DNA of 64,000 bases, taken from the NCBI RefSeq assembly GCF_004801285.1, contig NZ_SSNY01000008.1:124001-188000 (forward strand). The letters are read 5' to 3'. This document shows positions 17,538 to 26,340 of the stretch, piece by piece. The translations under genes and the position numbers were made by a program. Origin of the DNA: Ollibium composti. GTDB lineage: Bacteria; Pseudomonadota; Alphaproteobacteria; Rhizobiales; Rhizobiaceae. The notes beneath the pieces were generated by a model. It was not told where the DNA came from. It saw only the letters and a list, made by a program, of their open reading frames with translations, and did no database searches. Every line of letters starts with the position of its first letter. Positions within the stretch are counted from its first letter, which is position 1.

Positions 17538-18827
17538 ATGGAAGCGATGATTGCCGAAGACGGCGTCGCGAAAAGCAACCAAAACCGGGAAAAGGCCATG
17601 CGCGCCGACTACGCCGCGCTCGGCGAACAGCTCGACCGGCGCGGCATCGCCATCGACGCCATCCTGAAAAAGGTGGAAGCCTTCGGCGTCGCGGTTCCCT
17701 CCTGGGGCGTCGGCACCGGCGGCACCCGCTTCGCCCGCTTCCCCGGCGACGGCGAACCGCGCGACATCTTCGACAAGATCGAGGATTGCGCCGTCATCCA
17801 GCAGCTCACGCGCGCCACGCCGACCGTTTCGCTGCACATTCCCTGGGACAGGGCGGACCCGAAGCGGCTGAAGCAGGCGGCCTCGCGCTTCGGGCTGGGG
17901 TTCGATGCGATGAATTCCAACACCTTTTCCGACGGCGCGGGGCAAAGCCTGTCCTACAAGTTCGGATCGCTGTCGCACACCGACGCCGCCACGCGCCGCC
18001 AGGCGGTCGAGCACAACATCGAATGCATCGAGATCGGCAAGGAACTCGGCTCCAAAGCGCTGACGATCTGGATCGGTGACGGCTCGAACTTTCCCGGCCA
18101 GGTGAATTTCGCCCGCGCCTTCGAGCGCTATCTCGAGGCGGTCAAGGCCATCTACGCCGAATTGCCGGACGACTGGCGGCTGTTCACCGAGCACAAGATG
18201 TACGAGCCGGCCTTCTATTCGACCGTGGTGCAGGACTGGGGAACCAATTACATCATCGCCAGGGAAACAGGCGAGCGGGCCTATTGCCTGGTCGATCTCG
18301 GCCACCATGCGCCGAACGTCAACATCGAGATGATCGTGTCGCGGCTCATCCAGTTCGGCAAGCTGGGCGGCTTCCACTTCAACGATTCCAAATACGGCGA
18401 CGACGACCTCGACGCCGGCTCGATCGATCCCTACCGCCTGTTCCTCGTCTTCAACGAACTGGTCAATGCGGAGCTTGCGGGAGCGAAAGATTTCCGCCCC
18501 GCCCACATGCTCGACCAGAGCCACAACGTCACCGACCCGATCGAAAGCCTGATGCTGTCGGTCGCCGAGGTGCAGCGCGCCTACGCGGCGGCGCTGCTGG
18601 TCGACCGCGAAGCGCTCGCCGGCTACCAGCAGGACAACGATGCGCTGATGGCAACGCAGACGCTGAAAACCGCCTTCCGCACCGACGTCGAGCCGATCCT
18701 AGCGATGGCGCGCTTCAATCGCGGCGGGGCGATCGATCCCATCGCGGCCTATCGCGCCAGCGGCTATCGCAGGAAGGTGGCCGGCGAGCGGCCGGCCGTC
18801 GCCTCGGGCGGTGGCGGCATCGTCTGA
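17538..18827 (+). CDS. rhaI: L-rhamnose isomerase (rhizobial type)
   Basis: A 429-residue TIM-barrel isomerase interconverting L-rhamnose and L-rhamnulose, the first step of the pathway. The block 'VPSWGVGTGGTRFARFPG' near residues 56-73 and the metal-site segments 'TEHKMYEPAFYST', 'LVDLGHHAPNVNIE' and 'GGFHFNDSKYGDDDLDAG' identify the Pseudomonas/Rhizobium form of the enzyme rather than E. coli RhaA. The ATG at 17538 has GAGGA nine bases upstream. It ends in a glycine-rich tail. It is separated from rhaS by three extra genes and faces the next gene convergently across only 33 bases. Confidence 0.93.
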   Translation: MEAMIAEDGVAKSNQNREKAMRADYAALGEQLDRRGIAIDAILKKVEAFGVAVPSWGVGTGGTRFARFPGDGEPRDIFDKIEDCAVIQQLTRATPTVSLHIPWDRADPKRLKQAASRFGLGFDAMNSNTFSDGAGQSLSYKFGSLSHTDAATRRQAVEHNIECIEIGKELGSKALTIWIGDGSNFPGQVNFARAFERYLEAVKAIYAELPDDWRLFTEHKMYEPAFYSTVVQDWGTNYIIARETGERAYCLVDLGHHAPNVNIEMIVSRLIQFGKLGGFHFNDSKYGDDDLDAGSIDPYRLFLVFNELVNAELAGAKDFRPAHMLDQSHNVTDPIESLMLSVAEVQRAYAAALLVDREALAGYQQDNDALMATQTLKTAFRTDVEPILAMARFNRGGAIDPIAAYRASGYRRKVAGERPAVASGGGGIV

Positions 18828-18860
18828 CGCGCCGCCTGCAAGCGGGTTCGGTTGCCGGCG

Positions 18861-19547
18861 TCAGGCCTTGCGCGGCCGGGCGACGTCGTTGGAGCCTTCC
18901 GCCTCCGGGCCGAGGCCGTAGCTCATGCGCTTCATCTGGTCGATGACGCGTCCCATCTCCTCGTCGGAGAGAACCGGCGGCTCGCCGAGGGTGAGCGCCT
19001 GCACATAGATGCGCGACAGCGTCTCCACCTCGATGGCCAGCCAGAGCGCGCCTTCCATGTTGGTGCCGAGCGAAATCTGGCCGTGCTGGCCGAGCAGGCA
19101 GGCCTTGCGGTCCTTGAGCGCAGCCAGCGCATTGTCGGACAGCGCCTGCGTGCCGAAGGTGGCGTATTCGGCGCAGCGTATGGTGGTGCCGCCGGCCACG
19201 CCGGTCATATAGTGGAAGCTCGGAATGGTCTTGTGATGGCAGGCCAGCGTCGTGGCGTAGACCGAGTGGCAGTGCAGCACCACGTTCATGTCGCCGCGTT
19301 CCTTCAGGATGTCGCGGTGGAAACGCCATTCCGACGACGGGCGGCGGCCGACATAGGTGCCGTCGAAGCCCATCTCGACAATATCGTCGGGCGTCATCGT
19401 GTCGTAGGGCAATGACGACGGCGTGATGAGGAAGCCGTCGCCGGAGCGTACCGACAGGTTGCCGGCGGTGCCCTGGTTGATGCCGCTGGAATTCATCCGC
19501 CGGCAGATCGCCACCATCTCTTCTCGCAAAGCGCGCTCGTCACTCAT
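18861..19547 (-). CDS. Class II aldolase, fuculose-1-phosphate aldolase type
   Basis: A 228-residue short class II aldolase. Motifs follow L-fuculose-1-phosphate aldolase: 'TAGNLSVR' (phosphate binding), 'ITPSSLPYDTM', a candidate catalytic glutamate in 'SSEWRFH', the HxH zinc pair in 'VLHCHSVYAT', and 'LLGQHGQ' with the third histidine. It would split a ketose-1-phosphate into DHAP plus an aldehyde. Start at 19547 is favoured: AGGA lies upstream and the longer frame would overlap the kinase. It follows the FGGY kinase 43 bases downstream in the same direction, a kinase-aldolase pair. A decarboxylase of the related OtnC type is an alternative. Confidence 0.83.
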   Translation of the reverse strand: MSDERALREEMVAICRRMNSSGINQGTAGNLSVRSGDGFLITPSSLPYDTMTPDDIVEMGFDGTYVGRRPSSEWRFHRDILKERGDMNVVLHCHSVYATTLACHHKTIPSFHYMTGVAGGTTIRCAEYATFGTQALSDNALAALKDRKACLLGQHGQISLGTNMEGALWLAIEVETLSRIYVQALTLGEPPVLSDEEMGRVIDQMKRMSYGLGPEAEGSNDVARPRKA

Positions 19548-19590
19548 ATCTTCATCCTGTTCGTGGTTGTGTGCCGGTCGCACGGCACGG

Positions 19591-21084
19591 CTAGATCGGG
19601 TCTTGGGTAAGCCGGGCAAGTTCGTAGAGTTTCGCCTGGCGTCGGGACAGGGCCTGCCATGCCGGATAGGCTGCCGGGTCCGGATCGAGTTGGCCCGCCG
19701 TGCGGGTCATCGCTGCGGTGGCCGCGGCGAAATCAGCATGCCAGCCGGCGCCGACTGCAGCTGCCATGCCCGCCCCCAACGCCGAAGCTTCGTCCGACAG
19801 GCTGCTGACCACCGACAAGCCGGTGGAGTCGGCGAGCATCTTGCGCCACAGGCGGCTGCCGGCACCACCGCCGATGGCGAGGATGCGGTCGGGCTGCAAG
19901 CCCATCGACCTCATCTGCTCGAGCGCGCGGGCGAATTCGAGGCTGATCGCTTCCAGCGAGGCGCGATAGAGATGGCGCATGCCGGTCGTCGCGCCCATGC
20001 CGGTGAAGGTGGCGCGCGCGTTCTCGTCCCAATGCGGGTCCATGCAGCCGAGCAGGTAGGAGCAGACCATGACGCCTTCGGACCCGATTGGCAGCCGGCT
20101 CGCCTCTTCCTCCATCCGGGCGAAGATGGACGGATCCGCCCGTCCTCCCGCAAAGGTGTCGAGCAGCCAGTTGACGAAATAGGCGCCGCCGCGCTGGCAA
20201 CTTTCCAGAAGATAGCCCTCGCCGGTGGGCGAAACCAGCGTGCGCCAGAAACGGCTGATCTGCGGCGTCGGCGACCACATGCCGCCGACCACGGCCGTGC
20301 CGAGGTTGAGATAGACGATGCCGGGGCTGATGGCGCTGACCCCAAGTGCTGCGCAGTGGCCGTCGCCGCCGGCAGCAAACACAGGCGTGCCGGCCCGCAG
20401 ACCCGTTGCGGCGGCCGCTGAATCGCTCACCGTGCCGATCGCCGAGCCGGGCCGGTGCAGCGCCGGCAGTTTCGTCTCGTCGATGCCGAGCGCGTCGAGG
20501 ATAGGCTTCGACCATTCCTTAAGCCGGATGTCGAAGATGCCGAACGGGTCCGCGCTGGTCCAGCTGGCAGAGGCGTGGCCAGTCAGCTTCATGGTCAGGA
20601 AGTCGTGGACGCTGAAGATCCATCTGGCGCGGTCGAGCAAGTCGGGCTGGTGCTCACGAAAATAGCGCAGCCGATAGACGCAAGGGATCACGTCCACCGG
20701 CTTGCCGGATATGGCGTGCAGTTCCTCTCGCCCGACCTCGGAAGCCAGAACGTCGACCATCTCGTGCGCCCGCCCGTCGAGCCACAGTGTCGCCGGCGCC
20801 AGCGGCCGCTCGTCGGCGTCGAGCAGCACCATCGTCTCGCGCTGGTTGGAGATGGCAATGCCGTCGATCAGGCCGGGATCGACCTGCCCGGTCACCATGC
20901 GCAGGGCGGCCTGGGCGGCGGTCCACCAGTCGTCGGCGTTCTGCTCGGCATGGCGCGGCGCGGGCGTGCTGATGGCATGCGGGGCGCGGCCTTCCGCACG
21001 CGGCGTCCCGTCCGCGGTCCAGGCGATCGCCTTGACCGACTGGGTCGATGAATCCATGCCGACAACGTAACGCTCGCCAGGCAT
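19591..21084 (-). CDS. FGGY carbohydrate kinase (xylulokinase-like)
   Basis: A 497-residue FGGY kinase. The phosphate loop is 'VVGMDSSTQSVKAIAW', followed by 'GIAISNQRETMVLLD', 'FAAGGDGHCAALGV' and the C-terminal ATP-site block 'ILAIGGGAGSRLWRKMLAD', all closest to xylulokinases. It should phosphorylate a ketose or polyol to feed the aldolase downstream. Start at 21084 has GGAG seven bases upstream; the longer frame adds an arginine-rich leader that is not protein-like. It follows the SorC regulator by 60 bases and is transcribed with it. The exact sugar cannot be read from sequence. Confidence 0.85.
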   Translation of the reverse strand: MPGERYVVGMDSSTQSVKAIAWTADGTPRAEGRAPHAISTPAPRHAEQNADDWWTAAQAALRMVTGQVDPGLIDGIAISNQRETMVLLDADERPLAPATLWLDGRAHEMVDVLASEVGREELHAISGKPVDVIPCVYRLRYFREHQPDLLDRARWIFSVHDFLTMKLTGHASASWTSADPFGIFDIRLKEWSKPILDALGIDETKLPALHRPGSAIGTVSDSAAAATGLRAGTPVFAAGGDGHCAALGVSAISPGIVYLNLGTAVVGGMWSPTPQISRFWRTLVSPTGEGYLLESCQRGGAYFVNWLLDTFAGGRADPSIFARMEEEASRLPIGSEGVMVCSYLLGCMDPHWDENARATFTGMGATTGMRHLYRASLEAISLEFARALEQMRSMGLQPDRILAIGGGAGSRLWRKMLADSTGLSVVSSLSDEASALGAGMAAAVGAGWHADFAAATAAMTRTAGQLDPDPAAYPAWQALSRRQAKLYELARLTQDPI

Positions 21085-21144
21085 GCGGTTCTCCTTCCAA
21101 ACATGGCGCCACGGCCGGCGTCGTGCTCGCACCCGGCGAACGGC

Positions 21145-22149
21145 TCAACCGGCCAGCAACGCCTCTCCCGTCGCGACGTCGGTGACGAAATGCGTGGCAT
21201 AGCCGGCCTCGAGCGTGGCCCTGATGGCCGCGATCTTGACCGGGCCGCCGGCAACGCAGATGCGGCTTTCCACCTGTTTCAGTTCATCCAGCGAGATACC
21301 GACCATGCGCTCGTCGTGGTCGCCGCCGATCGGCCGGCCCTGGCTGTCGATGAAGCGGCCGATGATGACGGCGACCGCCCCATGCCGCACATAGGCATCC
21401 ATCTCGGCGCCGCTGGCGATGCCCGAGCCGCGCACCGTCGAGCCCGGCCCGATATCGCCGACGCCGAACAGGATGCGGTTGGTCGAATGGATCAGCTCGA
21501 ACTGCTTCTTCAGCACCGGTTCGTCGAGCAGCATGGCCTTCAGGCCGCGCGTCGACAGAACGGCCGGTGCGAGCAGGTTGACGCAACGCGCATGGATGCG
21601 GTTCGACAGGACCGAGGTGCAAAGTTCCGGCGAGAATTCAGGCTCTCCGGTCGAGCTTCCCGAGACCTGCACGACGGTGACGTTCCTGACTGGCTTGCGC
21701 AGCACGATCTGCTCCGCCACGGCAAGAACCGTACGGCCCCAGGCGACGCCGATGGTGTCGCCGTCCTCGATCTGGTCGGCCAGCACGCGGGCGCCGGCAT
21801 CGCCCAGCCGGCGCACAAGGCTCTGCTCCTCGCCGTTCGGGATGACGAAGACGCCCTGAAGCCCGAACCGACTCATCAGATCGCGTGCGATCGCCGTACG
21901 GCCGCTCGCCTGCGGGCTTATGTGGACCGAGACGATGCCGCGGTCGCGCGCTTCCTGGAGGTAGTTGACGATGGTGGCGCGCGACACCTGGAGGCGCTTG
22001 GCGATCTCGCTCTGCGTCATACCGTCGGCATAGTAGAGCCAGGCCGACCAGGTGACGGCGTCGGCGAATTCGGTCGGCAGCCTTGCGTCGACTTCCCTGC
22101 CGTCCCTGCTTGCCGCCTTGATGCTCGCCATTCGCAATCTCTGGTCCAT
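21145..22149 (-). CDS. SorC-family sugar-binding transcriptional regulator
   Basis: A 334-residue regulator: an N-terminal helix-turn-helix ('MTQSEIAKRLQVSRATIVNYLQ', about residues 40-62) followed by the SorC sugar-phosphate sensor domain ('IGVAWGRTVLAVAEQIV', 'VRGSGIASGAEMDAY'). SorC proteins bind phosphorylated sugars and control neighbouring polyol or sugar operons. It is divergent from the araM-like gene and leads the kinase-aldolase pair, so it likely controls both directions. Two starts are possible: ATG 22149 (GGCGGGG before it) or ATG 22173 (no ribosome site); I prefer the former, which also leaves a direct repeat upstream. Confidence 0.85.
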   Translation of the reverse strand: MDQRLRMASIKAASRDGREVDARLPTEFADAVTWSAWLYYADGMTQSEIAKRLQVSRATIVNYLQEARDRGIVSVHISPQASGRTAIARDLMSRFGLQGVFVIPNGEEQSLVRRLGDAGARVLADQIEDGDTIGVAWGRTVLAVAEQIVLRKPVRNVTVVQVSGSSTGEPEFSPELCTSVLSNRIHARCVNLLAPAVLSTRGLKAMLLDEPVLKKQFELIHSTNRILFGVGDIGPGSTVRGSGIASGAEMDAYVRHGAVAVIIGRFIDSQGRPIGGDHDERMVGISLDELKQVESRICVAGGPVKIAAIRATLEAGYATHFVTDVATGEALLAG

Positions 22150-22157
22150 CGCCCCGC

Positions 22158-22178
22158 CATTTGTCAACGGCATTTGTC
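22158..22178. repeat. Direct repeat CATTTGTC in divergent promoter region
   Basis: CATTTGTC occurs at 22158-22165 and again at 22171-22178, a 13-base period, between the SorC regulator and the araM-like gene. Related TTTGT elements follow at 22211-22215. The position suggests a regulator site; no full inverted repeat is seen. A TTGACT at 22186-22191 could be a -35 for the rightward operon. Confidence 0.35.
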
Positions 22179-22242
22179 TTATGTCTTGACTTCTGCCAAT
22201 ATCTGCTGTCGTTTGTTAAAAAGCGAGATCGGTACGGTCGGC

Positions 22243-23601
22243 ATGATACAAAGCGTCCAGAAACAGAGCGGCGACACGGACAGGCCGGCTGGCGGCTGGA
22301 CCGCCCTGATCGACGACGTTCTCGCCGGGCGCTGGGTCAATCCGGAGACAGGCAAGACGCCGCGCATGCCCTACGACCGGATCGTCATCGAGGAAAACCT
22401 CGACGGCGCCGAAGCCGACCTCATCGACAGCCTCAAGCTCGGCGAACGCTTTACCGTCGTCGCCGATGCGGCGACCTGGGACGCCATGGGCGCGCGGGTC
22501 GCCCGGCGGCTGGAGCGGCTGGGGCCAGTCGATACGGTGATCCTCGATCATCCGCACGCCGATATGGCCAACATCGCGGCGCTGAAGGAACGGCTCGCCG
22601 GTGCGGAAGGCGTCGTCGCGGTCGGCTCGGGCACCATCAACGACCTGTGCAAATACGTCACTGGGCAGGACGGCCGCCGTTACGCGGTCTTCGCCACCGC
22701 CGGCTCGATGAACGGCTATACGTCGACCACCGCCTCCATCACGCTGGAAAACGGCCTCAAGGTATCGCTGCCGTCGCACGCGCCGACGGGTTTCTTCGTC
22801 GATCTGTCGGTCAGCGCGTCGGCACCGCGCCACCTTTCGGCGGCCGGTTTCGGCGACTGCCTCGTGCGCTCCGTCGCGCAGGTGGACTGGTGGATGTCGC
22901 ACCGAATGCTGTCGACCTACTATTCCACGGTGCCCTACCTGCTCCAGGACAAGGACGAGGTGGAGCTCAACAAGCGCGCCGCCGGCCTCGCCGAGGGCGA
23001 TATCGCCGCCAACGGCTATCTGTACCGGGTTCTCACACTGTGCGGGCTTGGCGTCTCCTTCACCGGCGTGTCGCATCACGGCTCAATGGGCGAGCACCTG
23101 ATTTCGCATTACATCGACTGCTTCGCCGGCGACAGGCATCCCGGAACCCTGCACGGACAACAGGTCGGCGTCGCCACCCTCACGCTCGCCCGGCTGCAGA
23201 AGATGTTCCTCGACAGCGACAAGGCCCCGGTGATCCGGCCGACGCGCATCGACGCGGCCGGCATGGCGCGACGGATGGGCGACGAGATCGCAGCCCAATG
23301 CCTGGGTGACATCGCACCGAAGATATTCGACGACCGCGCGGCGGCGGCGATAAACGAGAAGTTCAGCGAGCTGTGGCCGACGCTCAGGCGCGAGCTCCAG
23401 GCCTTCACCATCCCGGTCGAGGAGATGGAACGGCTGCTCGCGGCGACGGGTGGGCCGATGAGCGCCAAGGACCTCGGCCTGCCGGTCGACTTCTACCGCG
23501 AGGCCGTCGTTCATTGCCGCGAGATGCGCAACCGCTATTCCTTCCTCGACATCGCCGCCGATGCCGGCATGCTGGAAGACTTCGCGGCGGGCGAGGTCTG
23601 A
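22243..23601 (+). CDS. araM: sn-Glycerol-1-phosphate dehydrogenase family (AraM/EgsA)
   Basis: A 452-residue member of the iron-containing alcohol dehydrogenase superfamily, AraM/EgsA branch, which interconverts DHAP and sn-glycerol-1-phosphate with NAD(P). The nucleotide-site blocks are 'VVAVGSGTINDLCKYVT' (about 124-140) and 'FATAGSMNGYTSTTASI'. The three metal ligands fit D205 ('GFGDCLVRS'), H285 ('MGEHLISH') and H304 ('TLHGQQVGV'). About 40 extra N-terminal residues precede the domain. It starts the rightward operon and is followed one base later by a HAD phosphatase. In Bacillus the enzyme serves heptaprenylglyceryl lipid synthesis; here an ABC sugar importer and aldolases make a catabolic role more likely. 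The physiological substrate is uncertain. Confidence 0.82.
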   Translation: MIQSVQKQSGDTDRPAGGWTALIDDVLAGRWVNPETGKTPRMPYDRIVIEENLDGAEADLIDSLKLGERFTVVADAATWDAMGARVARRLERLGPVDTVILDHPHADMANIAALKERLAGAEGVVAVGSGTINDLCKYVTGQDGRRYAVFATAGSMNGYTSTTASITLENGLKVSLPSHAPTGFFVDLSVSASAPRHLSAAGFGDCLVRSVAQVDWWMSHRMLSTYYSTVPYLLQDKDEVELNKRAAGLAEGDIAANGYLYRVLTLCGLGVSFTGVSHHGSMGEHLISHYIDCFAGDRHPGTLHGQQVGVATLTLARLQKMFLDSDKAPVIRPTRIDAAGMARRMGDEIAAQCLGDIAPKIFDDRAAAAINEKFSELWPTLRRELQAFTIPVEEMERLLAATGGPMSAKDLGLPVDFYREAVVHCREMRNRYSFLDIAADAGMLEDFAAGEV

Positions 23602-23602
23602 C

Positions 23603-24427
23603 ATGAAGCCGGTCGCAGCCATGCCGCTCGACGTCGCCGCCCGGATCTCGGTCGTGCTTACCGACATCGACGACACGCTGACCAACGAGGGACGTTTGCC
23701 GGCGGCCGCCTATGCCGCGCTGGAGCGGCTGAGCGAGGCGGGTATCGCCGTTGCGCCAATCACCGGCCGGCCGGCCGGCTGGTGCGACATGATCGCCCGC
23801 ATGTGGCCGATCGCCGGTGTCGTCGGCGAAAACGGCGCGTTCTATTTCTCCTACGATGCGCAGGGGCGGCGCATGCGGCGCGTCTTCGCCATTCCCGCCG
23901 AACAGCGCGCAGCGGACCGCGCCCGGCTCGAGCAGTTGCGCGAACGCATCCTGGCAGCCGTTCCGGGGGCCGCTGTATCGGCCGACCAGCTCTATCGCGA
24001 AGCCGATCTCGCCATCGACTTCTGCGAGGACGTGCCGGCCCTGCCGCCCGAGGACGTCGACCGCATCAAGCGCATCTTCGAGGAAGGCGGCGCCGTCGCC
24101 AAGATTTCGTCCATCCATGTCAACGGCTGGTTCGGCAGCTACGACAAGCTGTCGATGACGCGACGCTTCGCCGCCGAAATCCTGAACATGGACATCGATG
24201 CCGAGCGCGAGCGCGTGGTCTTTGCCGGCGACAGTCCAAACGATGCGCCGATGTTCGCCTTTTTTCCGAACGCCTGCGGCGTGGCCAACGTCCGGCGTTT
24301 TGCCGGCCGCATCGAGGCCGAGCCAGCCTACGTCGCCTCGAGCGAAGGCGGCTTCGGTTTCGTCGAGATCGCCGACCGCCTGATCGAGGCGCGGAGCGAG
24401 GCCGCGCGGCGCGGCGCGGCGGAATAA
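23603..24427 (+). CDS. HAD-IIB family phosphatase
   Basis: A 274-residue HAD hydrolase. Motif I is 'LTDIDDTLTNEG' with D21 and D23; motif II is 'APITGRPAGW'; the substrate-cap segment 'VVGENGAFYF' is typical of Cof/sucrose-phosphatase-like IIB proteins; motif IV is 'FAGDSPNDAPMFAFF'. It likely removes phosphate from a sugar or polyol phosphate. The gene starts one base after the araM-like stop, so the two act together, perhaps converting a triose phosphate to glycerol phosphate and then glycerol, or clearing an inhibitory side product. That pairing is inference. Substrate unknown. Confidence 0.8.
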   Translation: MKPVAAMPLDVAARISVVLTDIDDTLTNEGRLPAAAYAALERLSEAGIAVAPITGRPAGWCDMIARMWPIAGVVGENGAFYFSYDAQGRRMRRVFAIPAEQRAADRARLEQLRERILAAVPGAAVSADQLYREADLAIDFCEDVPALPPEDVDRIKRIFEEGGAVAKISSIHVNGWFGSYDKLSMTRRFAAEILNMDIDAERERVVFAGDSPNDAPMFAFFPNACGVANVRRFAGRIEAEPAYVASSEGGFGFVEIADRLIEARSEAARRGAAE

Positions 24428-24519
24428 CCGGCCCGCCGCTCACGGGAGGGCGGAAGGCGGCGGGAGAGAAAGAAGACGGCCGGTGACGCAAAAGCGCATC
24501 GAGCCAGGGAGGAACAACG

Positions 24520-25407
24520 ATGACCGTTGCGCAAGTCAGGCGCATGTCTGTCTCGGATTCGCCGATACCCTGGCTGCTGCCGCTGGTTGCCCTGCTGCTC
24601 GTCTTCACGGTCTATCCGCTCATCTACAACATCTGGCTCAGCTTCCACGAATACGTGCCGCGCAGGCGCGCACTGGAGTATGTCGGCCTCTCCAACTGGA
24701 CGCAGCTGTGGGAGGACGCGCGCTTCTGGCAGTCGCTCACCATCACCTTCGTCTATTTCGCCGTCGCCCTGGCGATCGAACTGGCGCTCGGCATGGCGAT
24801 CGCACTGCTGCTCGACAGCGACGGCTTCGGCTTCGGCTTCCTGCGCGGCCTTTTGACGATGACGCTGGTCATCCCGCCGGCCATCGCCGGCATGATGTAT
24901 CTTCTGATGGAAGACCCGCAGTTCGGCGTCATCAGCTACTTCCTGCAATGGACCGGCCTTCTCGATCCGGCCCACCCGATCCTGGCGACCGCCTCCACCG
25001 CGCTTGCCGGCGTGCTGTTGCCCGAGATCTGGCAATGGACGCCGTTCATGGTGCTGATCTTCCTTGCCGGCCTCAGGGCCCTGCCGCCCGAACCCTACGA
25101 GGCGGCGATGATCGACGGCGCCTCGCAGTGGCAGATCTTCCGGCGTATCACGCTGCCAATGATGTCGAAGGTGATCGCCATCGCGGTGCTGATCCGCGGC
25201 ATCGATCTGTTCAGGGTGTTCGACTACGTCTTCGTCATGACCTCCGGCGGCCCTGGGACGTCGACCTACACGCTGTCGCTCTATGCCTGGCAGCAGACGT
25301 TCAGCTTCGTCAAATGGGGCTATGGCGCGACGCTTAGCCTGGTCACGCTGGCCATCATCCTTGTCGTCGCCAGCCTGTTCATCAAGATTGCCAAGGTGAG
25401 GTGGTGA
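24520..25407 (+). CDS. Sugar ABC importer permease (MalF type)
   Basis: A 295-residue CUT1-family inner-membrane permease with six predicted membrane segments. The first is at about residues 19-41 ('WLLPLVALLLVFTVYPLIYN'), and the EAA loop at about 190-212 ('YEAAMIDGASQWQIFRRITLP') contacts the ATPase. An excellent GGGAGGAAC site precedes the ATG. It is separated from the HAD gene by 92 bases without other features. It pairs with the MalG-type protein next door. Substrate likely a sugar or polyol. Confidence 0.92.
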   Translation: MTVAQVRRMSVSDSPIPWLLPLVALLLVFTVYPLIYNIWLSFHEYVPRRRALEYVGLSNWTQLWEDARFWQSLTITFVYFAVALAIELALGMAIALLLDSDGFGFGFLRGLLTMTLVIPPAIAGMMYLLMEDPQFGVISYFLQWTGLLDPAHPILATASTALAGVLLPEIWQWTPFMVLIFLAGLRALPPEPYEAAMIDGASQWQIFRRITLPMMSKVIAIAVLIRGIDLFRVFDYVFVMTSGGPGTSTYTLSLYAWQQTFSFVKWGYGATLSLVTLAIILVVASLFIKIAKVRW

Positions 25408-25408
25408 G

Positions 25409-26281
25409 ATGAACGCTTCGGTCGCATCGCGCACGCTGCGCACGCTCGCCGCCTGGGTCGTCGTCGGGCTGTTCTTCTTCCCGATCTACTACTGGACATC
25501 GGTGGCGTTCAAATACGGCAACGACATCTTCAGCCGGCCGCCGAATTTGTTCCACTTCACGCCGACCTTCGACAATTTCCAAAAAGTATTCGGCATCTCG
25601 CTCGGCAGCGGCGGCGTGACCGTGACGCCCGGCGGCGGCAATTTCTTCATGGCACCGCGACTGTGGGATTCGATCGTGGTGGCGACGCTGTCGACGCTGG
25701 TGGCCATCGTCATCGCCACGCTTGCCGCCTATGCCCTGTCGCGGATGAACTTCCGCGGTCGCCACCAGTTCGTCAACTGGGTGCTGTCGACGCGCATGAT
25801 GCCGCCGGTCGCCGTCGCCGTGCCGATGTTCTTCATCTATAAGGGTTTCGGCCTGCTCGACACCTTCACCGGCATGGTGCTGATCCATGCGCTGATGAAC
25901 CTGCCGCTGGCCGTGCTGTTGATGAAGAGCTTCTTCGACGACATACCGGCCGAAATCGACGAGAGCGCCATCGTCGACGGCGCCAGCCGCTTCACCATCT
26001 TCCGGCGCATCGTCCTGCCGATGGCCAAGGGCGGCATCGCCGCCACCGCCGTGCTGTGCTTCATCTTCTCCTGGACCGAGTTCCTGTTCGCGCTGACGCT
26101 GACGACCACCGGACTGAAAACGGTGCCGGTCGTGTCGTCGACCTTCGTCACTTCAATCGGCACGGCCTGGGGCAACATGGCGGCACTGGGCGCGGCCTCC
26201 ATCATCCCGGCATTCATCTTCATTCTGTTGGTTCAGAAGCACCTGGTGCGCGGGCTCACCATGGGATCGCTGAAGCAATAG
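25409..26281 (+). CDS. Sugar ABC importer permease (MalG type)
   Basis: A 290-residue CUT1 permease, the MalG-type partner. It has six membrane segments, and the EAA loop near residues 186-206 reads 'EIDESAIVDGASRFTIFRRIVLP'. A periplasmic insertion between the first two membrane segments contains 'GSGGVTVTPGGGN', longer and glycine-rich compared with common MalG proteins; similar insertions occur in some polyol permeases. It starts one base after the previous stop, and is followed by the receptor gene. Confidence 0.92.
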   Translation: MNASVASRTLRTLAAWVVVGLFFFPIYYWTSVAFKYGNDIFSRPPNLFHFTPTFDNFQKVFGISLGSGGVTVTPGGGNFFMAPRLWDSIVVATLSTLVAIVIATLAAYALSRMNFRGRHQFVNWVLSTRMMPPVAVAVPMFFIYKGFGLLDTFTGMVLIHALMNLPLAVLLMKSFFDDIPAEIDESAIVDGASRFTIFRRIVLPMAKGGIAATAVLCFIFSWTEFLFALTLTTTGLKTVPVVSSTFVTSIGTAWGNMAALGAASIIPAFIFILLVQKHLVRGLTMGSLKQ

Positions 26282-26340
26282 AGGGGAAAGGCTCAAATTC
26301 GCAGCCTTCGCAAACGCGAATTGAAACGGAGGAGTACACA